From Linnemannia hyalina (Eukaryota; Mortierellomycota; Mortierellomycetes; Mortierellales; Mortierellaceae): a DNA stretch of 64,000 nt. The notes beneath the pieces are model-generated. The model was not told the origin of the DNA, ran no database searches, and worked only from the letters and a program-made list of their open reading frames with translations. Position numbers and translations under genes: made by a program. Below are positions 1 to 10,150 of this stretch, piece after piece (within the stretch, counting starts at the first letter, position 1; every line of letters starts with the position of its first letter). The stretch lies in contig JAHRHY010000010.1 of the NCBI GenBank assembly GCA_019671135.1, forward strand, positions 496,001 through 560,000. Reading direction: 5' to 3'.

Positions 1-3000
1 ATCGAGTACTGGCCACTTCATCGTGCTCGATAATGAACTCCTTCTTCAGGACCTTGATGGCGTAGAGCCCCTTTGTCATCTTGTCCTCAGCCAACATGAC
101 CTAAGCATTAAAGGTAGGAGGTCATCGATTAGATGATGCTGTTGCCATTTCCACATGAAAAAATACCTCGACTAAATCATATTAACTCTAACTACGTTGA
201 TGCATACCTTTCCAAAGTTACCCTTGCCCAGGACAGCCAAGAAGTTGAAATCCTCAAGACCAACCTTGCGGGGTTGGTGACCAACTTGTTGGCCTGACTT
301 CTTCTAAAAGAATCAATTACCAAAAACGCTGTCAGGGAATTGTCCATTTGCTTCGGAGAGAAACACATTCGTGCAAGCCAATACGCATCAATTGAGCTTA
401 ACAAATACATACTGCGACTTGGTTCTGTTGTTGCTGCTGGCCGTGCATGGGCCTTTGCTGCTGCTGGGTGTGGCTCGTGGCTCTCTGTTGACCATAAGAA
501 GGTTGCTGGTGTTGTTGCTGGTACTGCTGGTACTGTTGTTGCTGCTGTTGCATTTGCTGTTGTTGTTGCATTTGCTGCTGCTGCTGTTGTTGAAGTTGCT
601 GTTGTTGAATCTGCTTCTGCTGCTCCTGCTGGAGGCGCTGCTGATGTGCCATCTCTTGCTGTTGCAGAAGCTCTTGCTGGTGAAGGCGCTCTTGCTGCTG
701 ATGGAGGTGCTGCTGCTGTTGTTGCTGCTCCTGTTGTTGTTGTTGTTGCTGCTGCTGTTGTTGTTGGTGCTGCTGTTGCTGCTGCTGTTGCATCATCATC
801 TGCTGCTCAATCTCTAGCTGCAACTGGCCAGGCTCCTCGACCTCGTACTCTTGCTTCAGCGACAGCGAGCTATGGTCGATAGAGGCAGGCGATCCATGAA
901 TCGGTCCCTGACCCAAGTAGGGGCTGCCTGAGTTGGAGTGAGGAGGCATTTGCAACTTTGGAGGCGGCTGACGAGGCGAGGTAGGCTGAGTCTGAGACTG
1001 GTTTCCGCCCATCGAAGCATTGTGGCCAGAAAGCGGTGATTGGGGCGAAACAGGCTGTCTGTATGATCCACGAGAGTCGGGCGAGCCAGGATCGGGGCGC
1101 TGGCTGTAATCCATCCGCTGAGAGCCTGCTGGGAATCGGTTGTCGATCGGTGACGAGAGTCCAGATTCGGACTGAGTGGGGCGAGCAACCGAGTAACGCG
1201 AGCTGGCGGTCGATGTCGAGTTCACCCTGTTGTCGGTTGTGTTTCTCTTCGCACGCTTGATTTCCATCAGAATCATGTTGGCCTTTTCCATATCCATGCC
1301 ACAGAAGTCAGGAACCAGATGGGAGCAGGTAGCGTGACTTGTAACGCTACACTCTACAGAATGGGAGGATGGGAAGGTAATTAGTGAGTGGTAATGTGTA
1401 AAAATCGCACTAACGCTTTGTGTCGGCCAAGAGCGCTGTTTTACCTGTGCAGCGCTTTGCGCCCTTTTTTCCAAGGGGAAGGATGTAGCCGCAGTGGCAG
1501 CACCAGGAGGCAGAGAGGTTGGTGAATGCCTCGAATCGATGGGGAATCCTGTGGTTGAGTTTCTCCTCGTCTGGATCCACGTCTGCCTTGGACTTTGAGA
1601 TACACTTTGTCACAACCTTTTCGAAACACTTGCGATGGCAGGTATACTTGCAGTCTATCGATGGGGAAAAGTTAAAGATCAAAGAAATGAAAGAAGAGGC
1701 GTAAGAACAGATATTTTCGGTCTGCACAAAAGATATATCCATCTGTTGGCAATACAAGACTTTCTTTCTGTTGATCATTATTACCTTCACATTGAGCGCC
1801 AGCGCCCGAGAAGAGATCAGAGCAAAGAGCGCAACGCATGATCTGGTAAAACTGCTGGACGACAAACTGATGTCCATTGACCTCCTTGACCTCTCCTTTT
1901 CTCTTACGGACAGCTCCTGCACGACCGAGCCTCGAGGGGTATCGCTTCACTCCAACCGTGTCCTTGACTATTAACAAGCAGAGCCACCAAATGTTAAAAA
2001 ACTTTCTAGTACAACCATGCTCGTGCGCACATTACAAATCATATCCTCGACTTACCAAAGTTGAACTTGATGCAGACCTGACCGACAGGCTCAAGATCAA
2101 ACCAACTCTCAACTCCATCCACTGTAGCGGCTTGGTTGTTGTTGCCGTTTCCGTTGTTGAACCCTCCTCCTCCGTACCCTGCGACTCCGGGTGCTGCCTG
2201 TCCATCCAACTGTCCATTCCCATTCGTTGAGACCTGACCAGCCACACCAGCGGGTGCCCATCCTGGGCCACTCTCCAGTTCGACCTTCTTTCGACGCAGC
2301 TCATCAGTGATATCAGAGATCTTGACCCAAAGACTTCCGATGGGAATAAGATGGTTGTCTGGCTTATCGTACAGTGTCAACTCGACTTCGCTTGCCTTCT
2401 CTACCGGGATGTCAAAGTCCTCGTTCCATCGAGCACCCTGAGTGCCCGAGCGAACGGGGCGAGTCTTGGCACGAGGAACGCCATCGACCTTGATGATACA
2501 CAATGTCTCTGGCGCCTTCAATGTCCTTGTTGGCGCGTTGTTCTGCTGCTTCACTGCAATGACACGGATCTGCAAAGTTCCAGTGTTGGGCTTGCGTAGA
2601 CCAGCTCCAACTCTGTTAGTCACTTCAGGTTCATCCTCATCTACCAAGACGCAATGTAAAGTGGGTCAAAAAAGTAAGTTAGCGGCCGTATTGTCTCAAA
2701 ATTTGACTAACGTGCAGAGACGAGCTGGTTCGATCCTCACCATCGTCCTCCATGCCAGGAACAAAGAGCTGTTGGTACTTTTGAAGGGCGCGCTTCAACA
2801 GGACAATCTTTTCGTTACTCTCCAAGAGTTCCCCATGGACGCCAGCCCTGTTCTTTTTGTCGCCCATCGAAGGATCATTCTTGTACAGCACAGCGAGACG
2901 CTCCGAACCGGCCTTCAGTTTCTTTTCCACATCGAGCTTGAAAGCCAGGTCACGAAGCTTGTTAGAGATCTTTGCTGTGGTAATTGGCGTGCTGGACTTG

Positions 3001-4224
3001 AGGAGATCTATTTCAATTGCACCACAAATAAAAACAGGGGCGGAAAAAGAAACAAAAAAAAACAGAGCAAAAGAGTGAGGGAGGAAAGGGGGGGGAGAGT
3101 ACCCCATGGCATGGTGTCTGGTTAGTCCTTTTTTGCTCTTTGTTTCGCGAAACATTTGACAGGCGCCGGCGTCATTTTCTGAGCCAGCGCAATTATCGAG
3201 TAATTTGCGTTTTTCCACTTGCCAAGATTGGTGTAGGCTGGTCGCTTGGGTAATTCCAGCAGGGCTTGGTCCAGGTGAGGTGAGTCCATTGTGGTGCCCG
3301 AGCCCAGTGAGACGGTCGACCCCGTGACAGACGAGTAACTCGGCTGGATGACTGGAATAGGTCCAAAGTCGCCAGCAAGGTAAATACCGGAGTTTGAGAC
3401 CAGATCCCGGTCTTTGTAGTCGTCCTCCCCTGTCAGAATGGGATCCATACTCGAGTCCGACACGGAGGCGTATTCATGGCCCTGGAAGCTGTTGGGCTTT
3501 TGTTGTTGCTGTTGCTGTTGATGTTGTTGTTGTTGTTGATGTTGCTGCTGTTGTTGCTGCTGTTGGTGTTGGATACGCTGCTGTTGTTGCTGGTGAGATT
3601 GTCGGATTTGCAGCTTCTCGATCTCCTTTGTCAGATAGTCGATGCGCTTTTGGGATTCCTGCAGTGTAATCTCGCACTGAGCAATGGCCGTCTATATTGA
3701 TTGGGAAACAAAAGCAGAACGTACGATAGAAGGGTGCGACGCCAACAGTTAGGACATCGACTCTATTGTGCGTGCAGGTGTAAAAATAAACTACCGAACG
3801 CCTTCCTTCGCCTTTTTTTTGTTGTGTTATCGATGTTTGACAGTTTGACGACACAGTCAGGCACACAAGTGCCGTATTAGGCCGCCATTTTTTTACACTA
3901 AGGAAGAACGATTCGAGGAATTAAGTAATAGATTCATGTTCTTACAGGATTGGTATGCCGCGTCCTCATCACGGTTGTGGCATCCTTGACACGCTGCTCC
4001 GTCTGCAGTTTCCGAGTAATCTCTTGAATGCGGCTCTGATAACTATCCTATGCTCGGGTAATAAAAGGAACACCAGAGCAAACGCAAAAGATGAGCACTT
4101 TGACTTTCTTTGGGTGGGGGATCATGAAAAAGCTAGGCATCAAGTTGTGGGCTGTTTTTTTTGTTCTGGTGCCCCATCCGTGTTGGCAGCCAAGAAAACA
4201 ACAAGAGACGGAACTTACCGCCAT
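1..4224 (-). CDS. PKC1: Protein kinase C (PKC1-type), partial: kinase domain cut by window edge
   Basis: This is a fungal Pkc1, the Rho-activated kinase of the cell-wall integrity pathway. I infer ten coding exons: 4224-4219, 4047-3946, 3691-3223, 3007-2712, 2635-2056, 1967-1785, 1654-1445, 1353-413, 303-208 and 100-1, giving about 994 residues before the edge. Order: first HR1 coiled coil (residues 1-60, followed by a Gln-rich stretch), second HR1 (about 193-290), C2-like domain (about 300-440), C1A and C1B cysteine-rich zinc-binding domains (about 500-625, with CALC, CHRKC, CCHCG and CSVTSHATC), a long Gln-rich linker (to about 930), then the kinase glycine loop [13 protein letters not shown] and the lysine motif [10 protein letters not shown]. 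The remaining roughly 300 residues of kinase lie outside the window. The start uses a two-codon exon (ATG GCG) joined to [15 protein letters not shown]. The intron after residue 192 appears to be GC-AG. Family assignment is very secure; the two-codon first exon is less certain. Confidence 0.95.
425..800 (-). repeat. CAG/CAA repeat encoding the Gln-rich linker of PKC1
   Basis: On the minus strand this stretch is mostly CAG and CAA codons, giving long Gln runs broken by His, Leu, Met, Glu and Tyr. It lies in frame inside PKC1 exon 8, between the C1 domains and the kinase. The mixture of CAG and CAA suggests an old tract under coding constraint, not a pure expanding microsatellite. Confidence 0.9.
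3504..3597 (-). repeat. CAA/CAG repeat encoding a second Gln tract in PKC1, after HR1a
   Basis: In-frame Gln/His repeat in PKC1 exon 3, directly after the predicted coiled-coil segment that ends with [11 protein letters not shown]. It separates the first HR1 from the second HR1-containing exon. Confidence 0.85.
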
Positions 4225-4659
4225 GGCAAAGGAAGGGGTGTGTTTTGAAGGAGAGGGGGTGGAGGTGTGAGGAAGCTGTTGTGGTGGATGATGCTGTCCT
4301 AATGAACAGTGAGTGAGGTATTGAAAAAAGTAAGAGAAAGAGCTATGAATAGACCGTGAGGGTTAATAAAGACAAAGAGAGTCGGGACAGGGTCAGGGTC
4401 GAGGTTTTGTCACTTGTGTTGTGTGGTTGTATTGTTTTTGTGTGTTGAAGATGCTGTTCATCTGACCAAACGGACAAGGCGTAACAGCAGCAGCAGCAGC
4501 AGCAACAACAACAACTCACGAGTGCGAGTGGGCGAAACGAGAAGGGGGTCACGACGAGAGGGTGAAGAGTGTTTTGAATAGTACCGATGATGAGGTGGCC
4601 GAGAGAAAAGGGTCGGGTTAGGGCGGAAGTGAATGGGTATTTTTGGACGGTGGTGGAGA

Positions 4660-4689
4660 GTGATGAAGAGAAGAAGAAGAGGAAGAAGA

Positions 4690-4724
<35 letters not shown>

Positions 4725-4740
4725 GAGGAGACGGCAGAGG
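4660..4740. repeat. GAA/GAG-rich purine repeat
   Basis: Long polypurine block of GAAGAAGAG-type units on the plus strand (polypyrimidine on the PKC1 sense strand), about 440 bp upstream of the PKC1 start. Such tracts can lie in leaders or promoters; function is not visible. Confidence 0.8.
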
Positions 4741-4989
4741 GAGCGAGTGGCGAGTGGTGATGGTGAGAGGAGGGGTTGGTGGCGGGAGTAAAAAGAAAGA
4801 AAGAAAGGAAAAAGGAAAAACGACAGGACATGTCAAGACAGATAATAATGCAAACAAAACCCATAACATTATAAGATTAACAAATCAAAAATCCAATAAT
4901 ACTTACTGTACGCACCGTTTGGGTACCCATTCTTTCATGACCATCACACACCCACCTTAGCCATCAGACCCCTTTCAAGCCTTGCACCC

Positions 4990-5016
4990 AAAAAAAAAAA
5001 AAAAAAAAAAAAAAAA
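4990..5016. repeat. A homopolymer, about 27 nt
   Basis: Uninterrupted run of A. One of six A/T runs of 19-28 nt in the window. The flanks are not shared with the other runs, so a common retroposon tail is not supported. Confidence 0.9.
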
Positions 5017-6007
5017 CACAACCGCTCCGGCTCAGCTCAAATCACCGACTGGGTTCCCTTCTTTGGTTCTTTGGAAGAGTGATGATGATAATGCACTCAC
5101 TCAATTCTTCACGGAGAGAGCCACTCTCTCTACCCCTGAAATTATGATAATGATAATCAAGTGGCGTGTCCCTCTGGAAACTGGTCCGAATCAAACAATA
5201 AACGCATCCGCAGCTATGACAATATGCCATGGCTTCACGGACTCTTGCACTGGGGCTCGTTGGGAAGGTGGTAGTATGTGTTGTTGTTTTTTGTAAGGGG
5301 TGGTAGTATATGCTGGCGTGTTGACGACAAGTATGATCTCGTGATCAGCAACTTGAGCCTGCACCAGTGTCGTGTCTACTCCATCTCCAATGCTAAAAGA
5401 AGAAAGACGGCGCTCGCGTACATGTATAAAGTATGAACTTTCATGTTCATATCCAGCCCATTGAGTGATGACGATTGTCTTCATCTACTGTTCCTCCTTA
5501 ATAAATCTGCAGGGGATCAAATGAGTGGACGGTGGCCGATTAGCAAAGCAGCAAAAACAAAATTCCTGGGATGGGGATGAGGATTGGGTTGGTATTTGGA
5601 GCCAGATACGTCCTCCTTTTATCCTTCTTCATCGAGATTCATTTTTGCCAATTGATCTCCACGTCCATAAAAAAAGGACGCAGAGGGATGTAAGGAAAAC
5701 CATTGCTTTCTCCCTCGATTGTTTGTCCCGACCAGTGGGAAGTTGTGCGAGCCCCACTTTTCACGAGCTTGCAGGAACGAAATTAACAACAGCATGCATC
5801 CAATTGTCACACAACAACTGGATCAAAATTTCAGGCACGAGCAAGGTAGGGTGCTTGAATGTACCATAGTAAGTCACCTAGACATCGCCTAAGTTTTTCT
5901 AGGCGTGTATGAATAGGTTCAAAATACGGCCTCGTCTCCCTGCTCGCGAGTCTTACTTGCAGTGAGTCGCCTTAGACCTCTGTAGCAAATACTCTAACGC
6001 CTTTTTT

Positions 6008-6834
6008 TAACAGAGACAGTCTTTGTCAGGATTTTGTCTGATGTCCCCGAAGGTGACCCGGGTCATATAACCCCTCGTATTCTCGTAAACCTGCTTTGGT
6101 CGTCCGCCTCCTTGGTTTCCAGCTGTGTAGCGGTTCTGTTCCTGTATGATTTCATTCGGCATATTCAGCTTGATATATGTCTCTCCTTTCCGGCATAATC
6201 ACTGCGGCCTACAAGTGTTATTGGTCTCCATCTCTCAATAATCCCCAGCGACCGTATGGCTTGGAGCATACCCCTATCAATTTCCGAGTGGTTGACAACT
6301 GGATTCAATTCAACTGGACCAGTAAGAGCATTCTGCTCTACACCGAACGCATCCTTGATCGATATCGGCTTGAGTCCAAAACGACAATGCCTAAAGTCTT
6401 CCGCTTTTCTTCATCCGAGGCATGCAAATCGCCACAACTATAAAGAACAACGTCATTAAACGAATGCGTTTTAGGTTGTTGGCGTGGTTCTGGTGGCGAC
6501 GGAACGACTTGATGCTCTGGTAACGTGACAGCTGGCAGGGCTAGTTTGGGCGGTTCCTCGTTGTTGTCCCTCTCCTTTTGACAGATATTGTTTTTCAAAT
6601 GCTTACGGCATCCTGTTTTGGTTGTCAGAGATGTCCCACATATCGGGCAAATGAAAACGCCACTCACACGATCGACGACATTTGTCTTCTACAAACCGGA
6701 CCTTGCCTTAATCACCACAGTGAGAGTCTGAGAGAGTTCGCATGGTACTCCAGCCGGTGTCGGCGCTCCTGTTCCATCGGCTTGAAGGTTCGAGGGGGAT
6801 CACACACAGTACAACGAAGGTCGCTTTCAGACAT
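6008..6834 (-). pseudogene. Decayed C2H2 zinc-finger ORF (probable mobile-element relic)
   Basis: Coding-like segments lie in order on the minus strand but in shifting frames. A start at 6834 gives MSESDLRC and a CTVC half-finger, then a frame change and an in-frame TAG. Next comes KTNVVDRVSGVFICPICG with a finger of pattern CPIC...H....C, then LPAVTLPEHQVVPSPPEP and VVLYSCGDLHASDEE to about 6338. Another frame gives FGLKPISIKDAFG and WRPITLVGRSDYAGKERH, and a last frame gives NRYTAGNQGGGRPKQVYE and ends in a stop near 6008. At least three disablements are needed to explain this. Zinc-finger ORFs of this general style are often found in fungal mobile or repeated genes (general knowledge), so a transposon relic is my inference. 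No terminal repeats or target-site duplication were recognised. Confidence 0.55.
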
Positions 6835-6965
6835 TGTTCAAGTTGTGGGCTATTTTGAACGGAGTGGCAGACGCTGAAAAACGTCAGCAGACAGGACAAC
6901 TATGGAACTAGCGATATTCCATGGCAGACAAAAAAGGGATGAGGGTGCAGCAACCGTCGCAGTAG

Positions 6966-7124
6966 GAGAAAGGAGAACAAAAGAATCAAACACACGAGGT
7001 GATGCTGAACAGAGAGGTGATGGAACTGACAAGAGAAATGATGGAACTGGCAAGAGAGATGATGGAACTGACCAGAGAAGTGATGAATAAGGAAGTAATG
7101 GTAAGGCAAGCAAGCGAAGAGTAG
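6966..7124 (+). pseudogene. Short heptad-repeat (coiled-coil) ORF remnant
   Basis: An open frame of 52 codons runs between TAG stops at 6963 and 7122. It encodes a charged helix with an exact seven-residue period (MELTREM, MELAREM, MELTREV). The same frame continues upstream of the first TAG with coding-like composition (MADKKGMRVQQPSQ), so this looks like the C-terminal end of a larger, now broken, coiled-coil protein. It is not recognisable as a specific family. It lies beside the decayed zinc-finger ORF but on the opposite strand, so one element carrying both is possible but unproven. Confidence 0.4.
7021..7083 (+). repeat. Three tandem 21-bp units encoding coiled-coil heptads
   Basis: Three imperfect copies of a 21-bp unit (TGGAACTGACAAGAGAAATGA type). 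The 21-bp length equals one protein heptad, so the repeat probably grew in frame. Confidence 0.8.
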
Positions 7125-7810
7125 TGGCAAGTGACAGTCCGTAAATCTCCTCGTCGTCTTGGTTAGACTGGTAAACCCAAGCAGATCAGAACGATCTCTT
7201 GGGAAGGTGTCAATCCCCTGTTGCCCTCGGTCCCATATAGGTGTTTTTACCATGGCCCCCCATGTCGAAAACGCAGCCGCACTAAGCTGGAAGTGAACTC
7301 TCAGCCAAATCCACGGTACCGTTTTTCTGGACCCCAGACTGGTATGCTAAATAGGCTCGCCCGCCTGTTGGGATCCGCATTTTTTAACGAACATCACGTG
7401 GACAACTTACACTTTTCTTCCCACGATGGTACTCGGCGTTTAAAAACTCTTTCCCATGCCCCACGGCGATACTAACGTGGGGGGGCGAGACCCACCAAAA
7501 CAGCATTTAAGCGGCATCCTTTGCGGATGCCGTCAGATCATCACCCTCAACAGTCAACACCTTCTCCCAACTCTCAGTACCAGCACCACACAACCTTCGA
7601 GGTCCTCACAGACCTGGTCCGACCTTGTCTAAGCCACATCGTGACCGCATGTGACTCGAAAGGACCTGAATTTCGGTCCGGGGGTTGCACAGACTGTTCC
7701 ACCGGACCGAAATTGATCAGCTCTTACTTTTCTTTACCCACGCTCTCCTCATTCATTCCATCCTTCCTCTCACTCATTCATTCATACCCTCTTCCCTTCA
7801 TATAACTACA
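7125..7810. promoter_or_regulatory. Intergenic region and promoter of the thioesterase gene
   Basis: No gene is supported here. The region contains an 8-bp perfect inverted repeat (7512-7532). The last 90 bases before the thioesterase ATG are rich in C/T (CTCACTCATTCATTC type), as is common just before fungal start codons. Confidence 0.45.
7512..7532. other. Perfect 8-bp inverted repeat with 5-nt loop
   Basis: CGGCATCC, then TTTGC, then GGATGCCG. It lies about 280 bp upstream of the thioesterase start. It could be a transcription-factor site or chance; nothing else decides this. Confidence 0.5.
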
Positions 7811-8562
7811 ATGCCACCTTTGCAACACATCAAGAGAGTCTGGACCAGCTTCTTGAACCATGGAGGATACGATGCCCATGCCCTCTCCGGCGTAAGTTTC
7901 ACTCTTTTTTCTTGTCCTCCACATCGCTCAACTGGACAAGAGGATGTTCAATTGAGACCACTGACTGACTTTTTTACCTTTTCCATCATCCGCAAGTAGC
8001 TCAAGTTGGTCTCTGCCACCAAGGGTTCCTGCCTCTGCGAACTTGATGTCGCCTCTCACCACCTGGTATGATTCATCTTCTCGACCCACTTCTTCGTACC
8101 TGGAACCAAGCTTGAGGCTGATAATTCGCTTCATTTTCAACTGAAACAAACTCCATAGAACCATTTGGGAGGTTGCCATGGAGGTCTTCTCTCGACCATC
8201 GTCGATCTCGGTGGATCATTGGCCATTGCCACCGATGATATGCATTATACCGGGGTCTCCACAGATCTTAATGTCTCATTCGTCTCTGGAGCCAAGTTGG
8301 GCGACAAGTTGTCCATCGTAAGTTCTTCTTTGACAACTGTGCTGGCCTTTGTTATCAAAACCCTTCTCCAGGATCAGACCATTGACAAAACCATCCATTT
8401 TCATGCCACTAGAACTCCCGCTGTGACAAGATCGGAGGATCCCTCGCCTACACCACAGTTGAGATCACCGTCGGCGACAAGATTGTTGCCCTGGGCCGTC
8501 ATACAAAGTTTGTCAGACTCGCACACAAGGCCAACAAGGAGATGAAGCTCAGACAGGCTTGA
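7811..8562 (+). CDS. Hotdog-fold acyl-CoA thioesterase (THEM2/ACOT13-like, PaaI type)
   Basis: Predicted to hydrolyse acyl-CoA thioesters. Four exons (7811-7891, 8000-8065, 8159-8317, 8413-8562) join in frame to a 151-residue protein, the usual size for this family. The hotdog helix carries GGCHGGLLSTIVDLGGS. The aspartate in TIVDLGG lines up with the catalytic Asp position known from human THEM2, and the preceding HGG turn matches the family pattern. Strand signatures follow: THMN-like GVSTDLNVSFVSGAKLGD and the C-terminal CDKIGGSLAYTTVEI and GRHTKFV. All introns are short and have GTAAG or GTATG donors. The gene converges with translin, with only about 120 bp between stop codons. Cellular site is not evident; there is no clear signal peptide, though the basic N-terminus could suit mitochondria. 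Confidence 0.9.
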
Positions 8563-8684
8563 AGACAAGGGGAAAAAACCTGCAAAAGCATTGTTGGGGT
8601 GTAGTCTCCCTTCCAAGGAAGAGATTCTTGAACTAGCCTCACTTCATACCTGCCCCTCCTTCCTATTTACCGATTCTCTCATGG

Positions 8685-9931
8685 CTATACCTCTGCTCCA
8701 GTACCGATGACTTCCTGAACTGGTTCCGTGTTCGCCACAACGAGCTTTCGCACAGTCAGGTCGTAAATGATCTCCTCCACCTTCTTGATATCGTACTATA
8801 GATAACACCATAGACATAGTAGACACAATAGAACATTAGAAAGCGCAATTACGGGTTCACATCATCATGGCGTTTTTTTCGCTGTGATTCTATCAGAATG
8901 CCCTTACCTTGATTCCGTCAAATCGCTTGCGGAGGGAATCGTTCTTCAAGTTCAAGAGCTGGAATCCGCTGTAGAGCTCCTTTAGGAACTTGCCAATGCG
9001 GACTGGGCGAGTAAAGTCTCCTGATGTCACTGCATTGACTGCCAATCGGGACTAGAAGGTGAATGGAGAGCGAATTAATTTGGTCAGCTTTCCTGGGCGT
9101 TTGCGTAAATTGACAATTCTCGCATACCCAAGCTAGCATCTAGGGAACACAGCGAAAACGTACCAGCTCGTTGGTCAAAGAGACAACTCCATGCAAGAAT
9201 TCCTCGACCGAGATCTGAAAGTCCGTGATGTTGTTATCCAGATCAACCTTGACTATCAGCACATGATAGGCATATCAAAGGTAATTTTTAGACAAATCCA
9301 TACAAATTTAACCTACACAATGCCCCCAGAAACAACCATCGCGCACTCACCGGCAAAAAAGCCTTCCAGCTCATCGACCGTGATCAGACGCTCATGCTCC
9401 AGGTACATGGTCAACGTCGCAAGGAAGCAAGCCTGTTGCATGGGTCCTGACCAAAGCCCGTTGTATTTGTAATATTGGTGGGGTGGTACGAGTTTTGTCA
9501 AATCGCTGATGTGAGTCTGGATATCCGAGAAGTAAATGCGGGCCTGGGCACAAAGGGCTGGTACTAAATAATTGAAAGTGCAAGGGTTGGTTATGTGAGT
9601 AAAAATGGAACAATGACATTACATCGAATGTCTTTTCGTATTTGATGTATTGTACCTTGGTCCTTTGAGCTTGAATGGACGCGGTTCAAGACAGCTGTGA
9701 TGTTCCTGTTGGTCCTGTCCAGTTCGCGAACAGCCGAGCGAATATTGTCCTTGGTGGTCTGTTGTGGGATAACGAGGGGGGGAGTTAAAAAAACGCGTCG
9801 AGAGTTAGAACGAGAACAGGAGTAAGAGACGTATCCTGCGGAAAAAAACAAGACCCTCACATCCTTACCGCTTCATTCTCCATGGAAGCCTGAATGGCGT
9901 CGAAGAATCCGAGATCGACAACGTTTGACAT
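8685..9931 (-). CDS. TSN: Translin (nucleic-acid-binding subunit of the C3PO complex)
   Basis: Six exons (9931-9869, 9758-9656, 9563-9351, 9252-9164, 9051-8908, 8795-8685) give 240 residues, close to the 228 of human translin. The protein is all-helical. Key family segments are visible: GLWSGPMQQACFLATLTMYL, TNELSRLAVNAVTSGDFTRP, then a strongly conserved C-terminal part with GFQLLNLKNDSLRKRFDG and YDIKKVEEIIYDL. Translin forms octamers that bind RNA and DNA and, with TRAX, forms the C3PO endoribonuclease. Catalytic acidic residues belong to TRAX, not translin, so this subunit is expected to bind rather than cut. No TRAX gene is seen in the window. It shares a 219-bp divergent promoter region with the BRCT gene. 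Confidence 0.94.
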
Positions 9932-10150
9932 TGTTGAATGCTAAAGTGAGAGTGAAGAGGAACAAGGAATGAGTTGTGGAGAAAGTGAAAGGAAACGCAT
10001 GTATGTCTTGTTGTCGACCAAAGACAAAAAAAATGGTGACTGCCACAAATCGGCGCATTTTGGTGGCCACCAAACGAACAAGGGTCGACTTTTTTTCTTT
10101 GCCCTCACTCCATTCACCAATACCATCAGCATACAACAACACATCTCACC
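9932..10150. promoter_or_regulatory. 219-bp divergent promoter between translin and the BRCT gene
   Basis: The two start codons face away from each other with only 219 bp between them, so both promoters and leaders must fit here. No canonical TATA box stands out. Confidence 0.6.

Larger units (their letters stand above)
4225..6007. other. Non-coding stretch upstream of PKC1 with simple repeats
   Basis: I see no convincing gene here. The PKC1 5' leader probably lies in the first few hundred bases. The stretch holds a CAG/CAA run (4485-4517), a GAA/GAG-rich purine block (about 4660-4740) and an A homopolymer (4990-5016). A 97-codon minus-strand ORF near 5191-5484 has fairly coding-like composition (for example YFIHVRERRLSSFSIGDG) but no recognisable domain and no clear splice partners. 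Confidence 0.5.

Noticed and set aside
340..882. Ala/Val-rich and Leu-rich plus-strand frames
   Set aside because: They are the antisense and shifted frames of the PKC1 CAG/CAA tract.
4343..4864. 173-codon minus-strand ORF rich in Ser, Phe and Cys
   Set aside because: Generated by the GAA and CAG simple repeats upstream of PKC1.
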